The notes: generated by a model from the sequence alone, not told the origin. Counted from the first letter of the stretch, positions 1 to 7,960 are shown. The stretch: DNA of 62,500 bases from Paenibacillus silviterrae (GCF_030167925.1 NZ_JASKUT010000001.1:3607501-3670000), one strand, 5' to 3'. A program made the numbers and translations.

Positions 1-65
1 CGACTTGCATGTATTAGGCACGCCGCCAGCGTTCGTCCTGAGCCAGGATCAAACTCTCCAATAAA
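1..65 (-). rRNA. rrs: 16S ribosomal RNA, 5' end only
   Basis: Read on the minus strand, the first bases are the universal start of bacterial 16S rRNA (TTTATTGGAGAGTTTGATCC, then CTGGCTCAGGACGAACGC). Only about 65 bases are present and the gene continues beyond the left edge. It is transcribed leftward from the tandem promoters at about 196 to 332, so this is the start of an rRNA operon leaving the window. The 5' end is placed by analogy with other Firmicutes and may be off by a few bases. Confidence 0.97.
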
Positions 66-130
66 GTAAAGTTCGACTTGCTCATTCAAAGCTAGCACGA
101 ATCTTTCGATCCGTTGTATTTCACTCTCTC

Positions 131-150
131 GTTGTTCAGTTTTCAAAGGG
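131..150 (-). promoter_or_regulatory. rRNA leader boxA-like and processing-stem sequence
   Basis: The minus strand reads CCCTTTGAAAACTGAACAAC. This motif is common in leaders just upstream of Firmicutes 16S rRNA, where it acts in antitermination (boxA) and in pre-rRNA processing stems. A related motif in the complementary sense lies between the 23S and 5S genes at the right end of the window. Function is inferred from position and similarity. Confidence 0.5.
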
Positions 151-195
151 CAATTGCTGTCGTTTGTTGTCATCCGTTTCAGCGGCGACTTTATC

Positions 196-225
196 AATAT
201 ATCATATTCGCCTATATACTTGCAA
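196..225 (-). promoter_or_regulatory. rRNA operon promoter P2 (sigma-A type)
   Basis: On the minus strand TTGCAA (220-225) is followed after 18 bases by TATATT (196-201). A GATATA reading gives a 16-base spacer. It lies about 130 bases upstream of the 16S start and downstream of a second promoter-like element, the tandem arrangement typical of Bacillales rrn operons. Confidence 0.65.
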
Positions 226-302
226 GCACTTTTTTTAAGGAAATACTTAGCAATGACTCAAGCACCCTTGCGAATGCTTGTCCCGTTTAGCGAACGAAAG
301 AT

Positions 303-332
303 AATTTATCATAAACCAATCTTAGAAGTCAA
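303..332 (-). promoter_or_regulatory. rRNA operon promoter P1 (sigma-A type)
   Basis: On the minus strand TTGACT (327-332) is followed by an AT-rich -10 region. ATAAAT gives a 17-base spacer and TAAATT gives 18. It lies just downstream of the small hypothetical gene and about 100 bases upstream of P2, fitting a tandem rrn promoter pair. Bases 66 to 350 are otherwise the untranslated 16S leader and hold no gene I can support. Confidence 0.6.
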
Positions 333-350
333 GCCCTCGATAAAGAATTT

Positions 351-569
351 TTAATGATGCATTCGATTTCTCGCATATCTCGAGATTTCCTTAGGCGAAG
401 CAAGTCGTGCATACATACGGAAGATCACCTTGTAACGGGACTCAATCGCTGTTTTTATGTCGGTATCGATTCTTTTATCGTTAAGATCAAAGAGCATTTC
501 GTCCAATTCTTTGCGAAGCACGTAATCAAGCTCTCTGCACTCACGCTCATTAAATAGAAAACCAATCAT
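351..569 (-). CDS. Small conserved hypothetical protein
   Basis: A 72-residue charged, helix-rich protein with no signal peptide or membrane segment. It starts MIGFLFNERECRELDYVLRK and contains a dense stretch of Glu, Asp, Arg and Lys, ending in an Arg/His-rich tail. I recognise the general form as a short hypothetical protein widespread in Bacillales, but I know no function for it. The start is set at the ATG at 569, which has AAAGGGG 11 bases upstream; an in-frame TTG at 590 would add seven residues. It sits between spoIIM and an rRNA operon promoter on the same strand. Confidence 0.7.
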   Translation of the reverse strand: MIGFLFNERECRELDYVLRKELDEMLFDLNDKRIDTDIKTAIESRYKVIFRMYARLASPKEISRYARNRMHH

Positions 570-763
570 CCCTTTGGCGGCCCCTTTCAATAACCAAATC
601 TTCAGTTTACAGACAACAAAAAAGGCATACCATCAAAGCTCGTTGTTCATGGTTTCAGTAAATTCTGGGCTTTTATGCATGCCTTATTCATCCAAATCAG
701 TGTTATGCCTTACTGTTATGCACAGATTTTGGATATTTTATTAGTCTGTGTTGGAAGATTTTT

Positions 764-1375
764 TTAACCCTTAACCAGCCAGAGGGTAACGGTGCTTTCA
801 ATGACAGCCGCTAAGAATAGGATAACGACGAGCATTATGGCTAAAGGAACCAATGACTTCATAAATACCTTCAGCTGCTCCCTCGACTTGGAAGAACGTG
901 CCGGGCTTACTAACGCGAATAGATTTTTGAGGATCAAGAGACCGAGTCTCAGCCCTAACGCACTGGCCACGATAATCGCCGGAATTTCCAAAATGCCGTG
1001 GGGAACGATCCCTTTGATCAGCGCCCATAAGGAATCCTGCTTAACACTGACTGCCCCGATATATCCCAAAAGAAGCCCGTTCCCGATTAGAAAGAAAAGG
1101 GGGAAAATTCCAATGAACACCCCAAGCGCGATAATTAATAGTGATTTCGACGCATTGTTCCAAAATATGACCCAAAACAGCGTCCATTGTGGCTGCTCCG
1201 TTTCTTCTACCGCCTTCGAGATCTGTTTAAGAGCTGCGAGCTGTGCGTCGAGAAATGCCTGAAACTGCTCGGAACTGGTTGCCCCCAATACAATCCCGAT
1301 CACAAATACAAGTGCGGATGCAATTAAGTAATGCTTCATAACTTTCAGTTGCGATAATGCAGCGGATAAATTCAT
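764..1375 (-). CDS. spoIIM: Stage II sporulation protein M family membrane protein
   Basis: This 203-residue integral membrane protein has about five hydrophobic segments: residues 15-33, three in the middle from about 75 to 155, and one at the C-terminus before the final WLVKG. The central GNGLLLGYIGAV and PHGILEIPAII stretches are hallmarks of the SpoIIM (DUF95) family. In spore formers SpoIIM acts with SpoIID and SpoIIP in peptidoglycan remodelling that drives engulfment. The ATG at 1375 follows GAAGGGGG. It is divergent from pdaB, and the 118-base gap holds possible sigma-E motifs. Family membership is firm; that this copy is the engulfment protein rather than a paralogue is inferred. Confidence 0.85.
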   Translation of the reverse strand: MNLSAALSQLKVMKHYLIASALVFVIGIVLGATSSEQFQAFLDAQLAALKQISKAVEETEQPQWTLFWVIFWNNASKSLLIIALGVFIGIFPLFFLIGNGLLLGYIGAVSVKQDSLWALIKGIVPHGILEIPAIIVASALGLRLGLLILKNLFALVSPARSSKSREQLKVFMKSLVPLAIMLVVILFLAAVIESTVTLWLVKG

Positions 1376-1405
1376 TGTCGGCCGTTCCCCCTTCTAAATA
1401 AGTGA

Positions 1406-1433
1406 GCATATGTTGATGGTACGAGCATACATT
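1406..1433 (+). promoter_or_regulatory. Candidate sigma-E promoter of pdaB
   Basis: GCATATG (1406-1412), a 13-base spacer and CATACATT (1426-1433) match the mother-cell sigma-E consensus (KMATATT, about 14 bases, CATACAHT) almost perfectly. It lies 60 bases upstream of the pdaB start on the same strand. Inference from motif matching only. Confidence 0.5.
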
Positions 1434-1493
1434 TTAGTATCAGATAATGAAAACAAGCCTTTCTTGACGTTAGGCATAAGGAGGACAGGGAAC

Positions 1494-2279
1494 GTGAATT
1501 ATTTTTATGTAATGAACGGCAAAAAATTAAAACAAGCCCTCATCATTGTCGTAGCCTTTGTATTCGCCATTGGCATCGTGTATTCCGAGAGAGAGAATGT
1601 CACTGTGTTCTCCCCAAGCACTCCTGCCGCCATCTACAGTGTACCGACCGATAAAAAATTGGTGGCTCTGACCTTCGATATCAGCTGGGGTGAGAAGCGC
1701 ACGGAGCCCATTCTTAAAGTGCTTCAGGATAAGAAAGTAACTAAGGCGACTTTCTTCTTATCTTCTCCTTGGAGCAAGAGCCATCCGGACATTGTAAGCA
1801 AAATTACTCAGGGCGGATGGGAAATCGGCAGCCACGGGCACAAACATGTGAATTACAGCAGCCTGACCGACGAGGAAATCCGCACGCAAATTCAGACGGC
1901 CCATCAGATACTCGGTGAGGTTACCGGAAAAGCACCAAACCTCATTCGACTTCCGAACGGAGATTTCGACAAGCGCGTGCTTCGTATCGCTAACGAGCTG
2001 AATTATACCGTCGTGCAGTGGGATACCGATTCACAGGATTGGCTGAACAAGGGTGTCGATACCATTGTCAATCGTGTTGTATCTAAGGCTCATCCCGGGG
2101 ATATCATTCTAATGCATGCCAGCGATTCGTCCAAGCAGACGCACGAGGCTCTCCCTAGAATTATCGATGAGCTTCGAGCTAAAGGCTATGAGTTCGTTTC
2201 CGTCAGTGAGCTCATGAAGCAGACTACAGTGGATAACAAGCCTCCCGTGGAAGATCAAACCATGAAACGAATCCATTAA
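1494..2279 (+). CDS. pdaB: Sporulation polysaccharide deacetylase PdaB
   Basis: This 261-residue protein has an N-terminal membrane anchor (about residues 12-31) and a NodB-type carbohydrate esterase 4 domain. CE4 motifs in order are TFDISWGE, SHGHKH (the metal-binding histidines), RLPNGDF, WDTDSQDW and ILMHASD. PdaB is needed for late spore cortex maintenance in Bacillus. The start is the GTG at 1494, with AAGGAGG nine bases upstream. Longer in-frame starts lack such a site. The gene runs on the plus strand against its neighbours, as I recall for Bacillus subtilis, and converges on kbaA with a shared terminator. Confidence 0.93.
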   Translation: MNYFYVMNGKKLKQALIIVVAFVFAIGIVYSERENVTVFSPSTPAAIYSVPTDKKLVALTFDISWGEKRTEPILKVLQDKKVTKATFFLSSPWSKSHPDIVSKITQGGWEIGSHGHKHVNYSSLTDEEIRTQIQTAHQILGEVTGKAPNLIRLPNGDFDKRVLRIANELNYTVVQWDTDSQDWLNKGVDTIVNRVVSKAHPGDIILMHASDSSKQTHEALPRIIDELRAKGYEFVSVSELMKQTTVDNKPPVEDQTMKRIH

Positions 2280-2300
2280 AACTATATACGTAAAAAGTGA

Positions 2301-2326
2301 AGAGCCGTTACGCCGGCTCTTTTTTG
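2301..2326 (+). terminator. Rho-independent terminator after pdaB
   Basis: AGAGCCG and CGGCTCT pair around a six-base loop and are followed by a run of T on the plus strand. The hairpin overlaps the last codons of the convergent kbaA gene. Confidence 0.85.
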
Positions 2327-2940
2327 GTTTCTACAATTTTCGTTAGGATTAAAATTTGCCATACGTTGCAAAGATATAAGGGGACCAGCATAAAAAAGGT
2401 GGAGGCTGCGTTGTTTAAACGGATGGACGGCAAAGCTTCCAATGCCGTTACAAACACAAGGAAGAAAAATGTCGGAATCCAAGCCGATTTATTCGTTATT
2501 TTTACCTTTCGGGCGGCAACGATCCAAGACAGGACTACTAAAGTAACTGGAAGCACTAGAAAGATGGCCCAGCCTTCTTGCCCGGTAGAGCCAGAGTAGC
2601 GGAAGTACACCAAGTCAACTAACACAATGCCTACCAGTATTAACTGGATTAAATCCCAGGTCAGCTTGTTCCTGATCATTCCCATCATAATAAAGCGGAC
2701 GATCAAATAAGCAAAAAAGCCCATCTGACTTAACACACTTATGGTAGCTCCGGCCAGCAGCATGTTTATGATGTTGAACCCTATTTCCTTGCCGGCTAGT
2801 GTCATACTTTGATCAGTTGCCTGTAATAGTAGCCCTGCCGCTAACGCAGCTATGGAACCGATAACCAACGTTGTCCAGAATAAATAAAACCATTTACGCA
2901 ATGTCACTTTATGTACCCCCATAGACTCGTTTATCAACAC
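2308..2940 (-). CDS. kbaA: KinB-signalling pathway activation protein KbaA
   Basis: A polytopic membrane protein with about six hydrophobic segments and short loops. The Trp/Phe-rich start (RKWFYLFWTTLVIG) and the place between gerD and pdaB identify it as KbaA, which activates the KinB branch of the sporulation phosphorelay. The start is uncertain. The open frame begins at a GTG at 2940 (210 residues), but a GTG at 2907 has GGGGG eight bases upstream and would give 199 residues, nearer the usual length. The 3' end overlaps the pdaB terminator. It is divergent from gerD. Confidence 0.85.
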   Translation of the reverse strand: MLINESMGVHKVTLRKWFYLFWTTLVIGSIAALAAGLLLQATDQSMTLAGKEIGFNIINMLLAGATISVLSQMGFFAYLIVRFIMMGMIRNKLTWDLIQLILVGIVLVDLVYFRYSGSTGQEGWAIFLVLPVTLVVLSWIVAARKVKITNKSAWIPTFFFLVFVTALEALPSIRLNNAASTFFMLVPLYLCNVWQILILTKIVETKKEPA

Positions 2941-2981
2941 TTAATTGTACCAACCTTCACCTGAAAAAGCCAATATAGGCT

Positions 2982-3012
2982 TGATTGAAACAAGTCCTCT
3001 TAATCCATACTA
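2982..3012 (+). promoter_or_regulatory. Candidate forespore sigma-G/F promoter of gerD
   Basis: CATACTA at 3006-3012 is an exact match to the usual sigma-G/sigma-F -10 element. A weaker TGATTG-like -35 lies 18 bases upstream. It is 33 bases from the gerD start. Forespore expression of gerD is established in Bacillus subtilis; the assignment here is inferred. Confidence 0.5.
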
Positions 3013-3044
3013 AGTACAAACCGAAGGAAAGGAGCCTTGTTCTG

Positions 3045-3830
3045 ATGAAAGCCAAATGGATCAGACTTGTGCCTGCGTTTGCAATGGTGTGTCTTATGAC
3101 TGCCTGCGGCTCCGACACTCAAGCCTCAACGACCAATGGTGCCGGCGGCTATAAGGAAACCAAATCGATGGTACTCGATATTCTTAAGACAGAAGACGGG
3201 ATCAAGGCCATTCAAGATGCCAACACAAGGAACAATACAAAAATTCAAATGTTATCTGCAGGTGATACAAGACAGCTTCAGCTTGCAGTAAAAGATGTGC
3301 TGGTGGATACGAACAGTACAAAGTTTTTGAACAACATGATCACTGATCCACTGTTCGCCGGTCAATTCGCCAAGGCGATCCAAAAGGAAACGAAGCAGCT
3401 GCAAAAGGATTTGATGAAGGATCCCGAATACCAAGTGCAATTATTAAATGCTATGAAGGGTGCGGAGTTTCAAGCCATGCTGCTTGACACCATGAAGAGT
3501 CCGCAGTACAAGCAGCAAATGCAAACGGCTATTCAGGAATCGTTACAAAGCCCTCTCTTCCGGGTTGAAATGATGAACCTGATGAAGAAGGTCTTAGAGA
3601 ATGAATCCAAGCCGAAAGCTATGCAAAGTGGCCAAGGCGGTGGCCAAGGCGGTGGCGGTCAAGGTGGCGGCAGTGAAGGCCAGGGCGGCGGCGGCCAAAG
3701 CGGTGGAGGTCAAGGTGGCGGAGGCCAAGGCGGTGGCGGAGGAAGCCAAGGTGGCGGCTCCAGCGGCGGATCCGATAGCGGCGGAGATGGCGGCGGAGAT
3801 GAGAAAAAGAAGAAAGAGGAATCATCATAA
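3045..3830 (+). CDS. gerD: Spore germination lipoprotein GerD
   Basis: This 261-residue protein starts with a lipoprotein signal peptide whose lipobox ends LMTAC, giving lipidation at Cys near residue 21. A helical core of about residues 35-190 is rich in repeated Met-Gln-Lys-Leu helices. GerD is the inner-membrane scaffold that clusters germinant receptors in the germinosome. The last 70 residues or so are extremely Gly/Gln/Ser-rich repeats ending in an acidic and lysine tail, making the protein longer than the roughly 185 residues of Bacillus subtilis GerD. The ATG at 3045 follows AAGGAAAGGAG. It is divergent from kbaA and convergent with salA. Confidence 0.9.
   Translation: MKAKWIRLVPAFAMVCLMTACGSDTQASTTNGAGGYKETKSMVLDILKTEDGIKAIQDANTRNNTKIQMLSAGDTRQLQLAVKDVLVDTNSTKFLNNMITDPLFAGQFAKAIQKETKQLQKDLMKDPEYQVQLLNAMKGAEFQAMLLDTMKSPQYKQQMQTAIQESLQSPLFRVEMMNLMKKVLENESKPKAMQSGQGGGQGGGGQGGGSEGQGGGGQSGGGQGGGGQGGGGGSQGGGSSGGSDSGGDGGGDEKKKKEESS
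3630..3800 (+). repeat. Gly/Gln-coding imperfect tandem repeats in gerD
   Basis: Short G-rich units built on GGCCAAGGCGGTGGC and its variants recur many times and encode (GQGGG)n-like sequence. The stretch is much richer in G than its surroundings and lacks a fixed period. It lies wholly inside gerD and keeps its frame. Confidence 0.85.
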
Positions 3831-3875
3831 GCTCATAAAAAAGGACTGGCCCCAAGCCAGTCCTTTTTTATGAGC
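3831..3875. terminator. Bidirectional terminator between gerD and salA
   Basis: A perfect 20-base inverted repeat (3831-3850 and 3856-3875) encloses a five-base loop. The GC core GGACTGGC is flanked by A6 on one side and T6 on the other, so it can terminate both gerD (plus) and salA (minus). Its right arm touches the salA stop codon. Confidence 0.95.
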
Positions 3876-4951
3876 TATGCTTTTTCAATAACTTGGCGGG
3901 CCATATCCAAGTAAATCTGTCCCGTAGCACTATCTGCTTTATAAACAGATGGGCTGTAATCCGGTTCCGACACATGGTTATCCGGTACGCCTAATGGAAT
4001 TTGCGCTAATAGCTGGGAATGCAGCTCTTCCGCCAATTTAGCGCCGCCGCCGCGGCCGAAGATATAATCCTTATTGCCGCAGGAGGAGCAGGAATAATAA
4101 GCCATATTCTCTACTACCCCTAGAATTTCATGGTCGGTATGAAGCGCCATTGCGCCCGCTCTGGCGGCTACGAAAGCAGCCGTCGCATGAGGTGTCGTAA
4201 CAATAATCTCCTTACTCTGCGGAATCATCTGGTGAACGTCTAATGCCACATCACCGGTACCCGGCGGCAGGTCAAGCAGCAAATAATCCAGCTCCCCCCA
4301 TTCCACTTCGTTGAAGAAGTTGCGGAGCATTTTGCCGAGCATAGGTCCACGCCATATGACGGGGGTATTCTCTTCGACGAAGAAGCCCATGGAAATTACT
4401 TTGACACCAAAGCGCTCAACAGGGATAATCCGATTTTCTACCACATTCGGACGCCCTTCAATCCCCATCATATCCGGTACGCTGAAACCGTAAATATCCG
4501 CGTCCACCAAACCGACCTTTTTGCCCAGCCGGGCTAAAGCCACGGCTAAATTTACAGTAACCGTCGACTTCCCTACGCCGCCCTTACCGCTTGCAATGGC
4601 AATGAAGGAAACACCGGATCCCGGGTCCAGAATGGATTGTGCTTTGGCTGCAGGTGCAGGTTCGCTCGTTACCTCTTGTTTTCTCTTAGCCGCTTCATTC
4701 CGCTCGTAATCCGACATCACCCGAAACCGAAGATGTACATTGCCGGCGCCCACCTCTAAGAAGGCATTCGTAATATCGTGCTGCAATTGATTTTTATAAT
4801 TCTCATCGTCCTTTGAAAGGATAACGGTCGCGGACACATGATCCCCTTTCACCATGATGTCACGCACCAAGTACAATGCAGTTAGCGGAACGCCAAATTC
4901 GATATCTTGAATATGTCCGATTGCTTCTAATAATTGCTCTCTTGTAACCAC
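3875..4951 (-). CDS. salA: Mrp/NBP35-type P-loop ATPase SalA
   Basis: This 358-residue protein has an N-terminal MIP18 (DUF59) domain of about 85 residues, a short Ala/Pro linker, and a Mrp-type deviant Walker ATPase. The P-loop SGKGGVGKST is at 121-130, with the conserved VDADIYG and DLPPGTGD motifs. A late CSSC pair is the usual Fe-S cluster ligand of the family. It fits an iron-sulfur carrier; the Bacillus subtilis orthologue at this place is SalA, also described as a regulator of exoprotease expression. Start is the GTG at 4951 after GAGGTGA. It is downstream of cwlD. Confidence 0.9.
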   Translation of the reverse strand: MVTREQLLEAIGHIQDIEFGVPLTALYLVRDIMVKGDHVSATVILSKDDENYKNQLQHDITNAFLEVGAGNVHLRFRVMSDYERNEAAKRKQEVTSEPAPAAKAQSILDPGSGVSFIAIASGKGGVGKSTVTVNLAVALARLGKKVGLVDADIYGFSVPDMMGIEGRPNVVENRIIPVERFGVKVISMGFFVEENTPVIWRGPMLGKMLRNFFNEVEWGELDYLLLDLPPGTGDVALDVHQMIPQSKEIIVTTPHATAAFVAARAGAMALHTDHEILGVVENMAYYSCSSCGNKDYIFGRGGGAKLAEELHSQLLAQIPLGVPDNHVSEPDYSPSVYKADSATGQIYLDMARQVIEKA

Positions 4952-5006
4952 ACCGTCACCTCAGCCATTGTATGTACTCATTCCTGAGGAGTATTATACC
5001 ACAAAA

Positions 5007-5765
5007 TTAACTTTCGCTAACCTTCTCGCCTGAGTAGTATCGCAAGATCCCCTGATAGATGGAGGCAGCCACCTTCTTCTGGTACGCAGGGTCTCTTAGC
5101 AGTCTTGACTCCTCAGGATTGGAGAGGAAGCCGACCTCGATTAAAGTGCTCGGCATTTGAAGGGTTTTCAGCAGGTACATTCCATTGTCTAACGGTTTCG
5201 CGAGCCGGTCCGTATTTTTCAAGTTCCGCTTTATCTCTTCCTGCACTAAAGTGGCCAATGTCCTGTTGTCTTTATGGTTGGAGGTATAGAACGTCTGGGC
5301 GCCGGACCATCGGCTGGAAGGAATCGCATTCATGTGAATACTTAAGAATAAATCCGCCTTTTTCTGATTAATCAACTCAGCCCGCTTTAACAGATCCTCC
5401 GTCTTACGTTTGCTATACCCCTTCGTATTCGGGTCAGCCAGATCCTTATCCTCTTCTCTGGTGAGGACAACCATGGCGCCGGCCTGCTGCAAATAGTCTC
5501 TCAGATGCAGCGTAATGGCAAGATTAATATCCTTCTCAATGACTCCATCCTTACTTGCCGCGCCCCCGTCAGGGCCGCCATGACCCGCATCCAGCGCAAT
5601 CGTCTTGCCCGAGAGCGGCATCGTCCAATAGGTCCAAGTTTTCGTTGCAGGAAGCTCGTACGTAAACATGAATACCATTAAGGCTATCAGCATAGCTGAC
5701 ATAGCCAGCTTTAAACCGCTGTGAGCCGTTAACCAGACGACGACCCTTTTCTTCCTTCCGAACAT
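5007..5765 (-). CDS. cwlD: N-acetylmuramoyl-L-alanine amidase CwlD
   Basis: This 252-residue enzyme has one membrane anchor (about residues 18-38) and a zinc-dependent amidase_3 domain. Visible ligands are His in DAGHGGPDGG, Glu in IEKDIN and His in LSIHMNA, with the catalytic Glu in LIEVGFLSN. CwlD works with PdaA to make the muramic-delta-lactam of spore cortex, which is needed for cortex lysis on germination. The start chosen is the ATG at 5765, eight bases after GAGGTGG; a TTG at 5798 is less likely. It leads into salA. No terminator separates it from sat upstream, and a clear sporulation promoter was not found. Confidence 0.92.
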   Translation of the reverse strand: MFGRKKRVVVWLTAHSGLKLAMSAMLIALMVFMFTYELPATKTWTYWTMPLSGKTIALDAGHGGPDGGAASKDGVIEKDINLAITLHLRDYLQQAGAMVVLTREEDKDLADPNTKGYSKRKTEDLLKRAELINQKKADLFLSIHMNAIPSSRWSGAQTFYTSNHKDNRTLATLVQEEIKRNLKNTDRLAKPLDNGMYLLKTLQMPSTLIEVGFLSNPEESRLLRDPAYQKKVAASIYQGILRYYSGEKVSES

Positions 5766-5841
5766 GAAAAAATCCACCTCACATCCCCATAGAGTCAATA
5801 CTCATCTATATGGGACAGGGTGGACAATTATACCTTAGTGC

Positions 5842-7017
5842 TTATACGTGGTACTCAGGTTCCTTCATGCCCTCGATCAGCACCTTGGCCACTTCCGGAC
5901 GAGTGAATTCAGGCGGCGGGCATTGGCCGTTACGCAACAAAGCTCTTACCTTCGTGCCGGAGAGATGCATATGATCCGCTTTATCGTGCGGACAAGTTTT
6001 GCTGGAGGCCATATTTCCGCATTTGGTGCAGAAGAAGCTATGCTCGAAGAAAAGCGGTGTAATTCCGAGCTCATCGCTTGTAAAGTTACTAAAGATCTCT
6101 TGCGCCTCATAGGTTCCGTAGTAGTCGCCTACACCTGCATGATCCCGGCCCACGATAAAGTGGGTGCAGCCGTAGTTTTTACGAACCATGGCATGGAAAA
6201 TCGCCTCCCGTGGGCCTGCATAACGCATTGCCGCGGGAAACACTCCCAGAAACACTCTATCCTTCGGATAGTAATTCTCAAGCAGGACCAGATAGCTGCG
6301 CATCCGTACGTTCGCGGAAATATCGTCCGATTTGGTTTCCCCTACCAATGGATTAAGGAAGAGGGCGTCCACAATTTCCATAGCGCATTTCTGAATGTAT
6401 TCATGAGCGCGGTGTACCGGATTCCTTGTTTGGAAGCCTACAACTCTCTTCCAGCCCTTTGCTGCAAAGATCTCCCTTGTCTTGGCAGGATCGAAGTAGA
6501 AATCCTCGAATTTCTCCGGCTTTGGCCGGTTCAGCACTTGAATCGGTCCGCCTACATACGTCGATGGTCTCGTGAACAACTTCTGTACTCCCGGGTGGGT
6601 CTCGTTGTCTGTTTTAAATACTTTCACTGCTTCGTTCTTTTGGTCAATTTGGTAGATGCTCTGTACGTCGATAATACCGTACACAACGCCGTCGTTCTCG
6701 CCTACAAGAGCTACTTGCTGCCCTTCCTGAAGCTTAGAGGCAACCTCTGCTTCAACGGCCAACGTAATGGGAATACTCCATACCGTGCCGTTAGCAAGAC
6801 GCATACGTTCTACTACCGAGCGATAATCTTTTTCACCTAGGAAGCCAGTAAGTGGGGAAAAGGCACCAACGCCGATCAAATCCAAGTCGGAGATCGTCCA
6901 AGCATTAATCTTCAGCTGATATAAGCTCTTCGCTTGCTCAAGAAGCTGTTCTCTCTGAGCCCCTTCAGCAACCCGATTGATTAATGTTCCGCCATGCGGA
7001 AGAATGGTTTCTGCCAT
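5842..7017 (-). CDS. sat: Sulfate adenylyltransferase (ATP sulfurylase)
   Basis: This 391-residue enzyme converts sulfate and ATP to adenylyl sulfate and pyrophosphate, the first step of assimilatory sulfate reduction. The signature motifs are [12 protein letters not shown] and [17 protein letters not shown], with the conserved SGTKVR near the C-terminus. [17 protein letters not shown] segment resembles the metal-binding insertion of prokaryotic Sat. No APS kinase domain is fused to it. The ATG at 7017 has GGAGGGG just upstream. It is the second gene of a cysH-sat operon, 28 bases after cysH. Confidence 0.97.
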   Translation of the reverse strand: MAETILPHGGTLINRVAEGAQREQLLEQAKSLYQLKINAWTISDLDLIGVGAFSPLTGFLGEKDYRSVVERMRLANGTVWSIPITLAVEAEVASKLQEGQQVALVGENDGVVYGIIDVQSIYQIDQKNEAVKVFKTDNETHPGVQKLFTRPSTYVGGPIQVLNRPKPEKFEDFYFDPAKTREIFAAKGWKRVVGFQTRNPVHRAHEYIQKCAMEIVDALFLNPLVGETKSDDISANVRMRSYLVLLENYYPKDRVFLGVFPAAMRYAGPREAIFHAMVRKNYGCTHFIVGRDHAGVGDYYGTYEAQEIFSNFTSDELGITPLFFEHSFFCTKCGNMASSKTCPHDKADHMHLSGTKVRALLRNGQCPPPEFTRPEVAKVLIEGMKEPEYHV

Positions 7018-7045
7018 TTCACTTACCCCTCCATATAGCTTTCGC

Positions 7046-7738
7046 TTATTTATGAAGACCGCATTCCGTTTTCTCGTGACCGGACCAACGTCCTGCTCGT
7101 GGGTCCTCACCAGGCATTACTTGGCGAGTGCAATGGGAGCAGCCGATGCTAGGGTAGTGGTTATCATGAAGTGGGTTATAGATGATGTTATTATTACGGA
7201 TATAGTTCCATACATCTTCCGAAGTCCAGTCGGCAATCGGGTTGAACTTGACAAGTCCGAACTTTACATCGTATTCAACCTTCTTCGCATTGGCGCGAGT
7301 AGCCGCTTGATCCCTGCGGATACCTGTAATCCAAGCATCATAATTTTTTAAGATATCCGTCAAAGGATCTACCTTCCGAATGTTACAGCATTGGTTCGGA
7401 TTGGATTTCCACAGCTCGTCACCGAATTGACTTGCCTGCTCTTCCAAAGTGATCTTAGGGAGCACTTGCACGAACTCAACGCCATAATGCTGCTGAAGTC
7501 GGTCACGTGTCTCATAAGTCTCTTGAAAGTGAACGTTCGTATCCAGATAAAAGATATCCGTCTTCGGGCTGATCTTCTGCAGCATATCAACGAGCACCAC
7601 ATCTTCAGCACCAAAGCTGCAGGCCAATGTGATATTAGGGAATTTCTCAACGGCCCAAGCAATTAGCTCCTCCGGACTCTTGGTTTCAAATTCCTCAGCG
7701 GCTGTGTTAATTAACTTTTCCTTTTCAAATAAATTCAT
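7046..7738 (-). CDS. cysH: Phosphoadenylyl-/adenylyl-sulfate reductase
   Basis: A 230-residue PAPS/APS reductase. The N-terminal PP-loop fold begins with [16 protein letters not shown], and the catalytic cysteine is in the C-terminal ECGLHK. Paired cysteines (QCCNIRKV and CSHCTRQV) are the [4Fe-4S] ligands that mark the plant/Bacillus type able to use APS. This fits the absence of an APS kinase next to it. It reduces activated sulfate to sulfite using thioredoxin. The ATG at 7738 follows AGGAGG by 12 bases. A strong promoter lies 67 bases upstream, and sat follows. Confidence 0.95.
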   Translation of the reverse strand: MNLFEKEKLINTAAEEFETKSPEELIAWAVEKFPNITLACSFGAEDVVLVDMLQKISPKTDIFYLDTNVHFQETYETRDRLQQHYGVEFVQVLPKITLEEQASQFGDELWKSNPNQCCNIRKVDPLTDILKNYDAWITGIRRDQAATRANAKKVEYDVKFGLVKFNPIADWTSEDVWNYIRNNNIIYNPLHDNHYPSIGCSHCTRQVMPGEDPRAGRWSGHEKTECGLHK

Positions 7739-7804
7739 AATGGAATTAGGCCTCCTATAAAATAAATCCGAGTATGATCATGTGATTTGTTTGTATTAGT
7801 ATAA

Positions 7805-7832
7805 ATTATAGTCGGTGGCTACTTTTTGTCAA
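7805..7832 (-). promoter_or_regulatory. Sigma-A promoter of cysH-sat
   Basis: The minus strand carries consensus TTGACA (7827-7832), a 16-base spacer and consensus TATAAT (7805-7810). No T-box or S-box structure is visible in the short leader. Control by a repressor such as CymR is possible but I cannot assign an operator. Confidence 0.8.
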
Positions 7833-7912
7833 ATCAAATTTTTCTCATAGGCACTACCCTATTGTATTTCTCAACATTTGAAAAGGTGACTATCATTTTT
7901 TTCAGAAATAAA

Positions 7913-7943
7913 AAACCTTCCCGCCATATAGACAAGAAGGTTT
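7913..7943 (-). terminator. Rho-independent terminator after rpsI
   Basis: On the minus strand AAACCTTC and GAAGGTTT pair around a 15-base loop and are followed by TTTTTATTT. It closes the rplM-rpsI operon. Confidence 0.85.
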
Positions 7944-7960
7944 CTTCTGGTATCGAAAAA

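Noticed and set aside
622..685. AAGGCAT/ATGCCTT pair with a T6 run as a spoIIM terminator
   Set aside because: The loop would be about 50 bases and the stem only seven pairs, so I do not support it as a terminator.
3630..3800. Repeats that could suggest a CRISPR-like array
   Set aside because: Units are short, irregular and coding in frame, with no constant repeat and spacer spacing and no cas genes nearby.
3601..3873. A second frame rich in Ala, Lys and Val over the end of gerD, and its antisense counterpart
   Set aside because: These are frame shadows of the Gly-rich repeats; only the gerD frame has a start, ribosome binding site and lipobox.
5770..5841. Sigma-G-like GTATA...CATATAG upstream of cwlD
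   Set aside because: The -10 fits the consensus poorly; a forespore promoter is expected from biology but not supported by this sequence.
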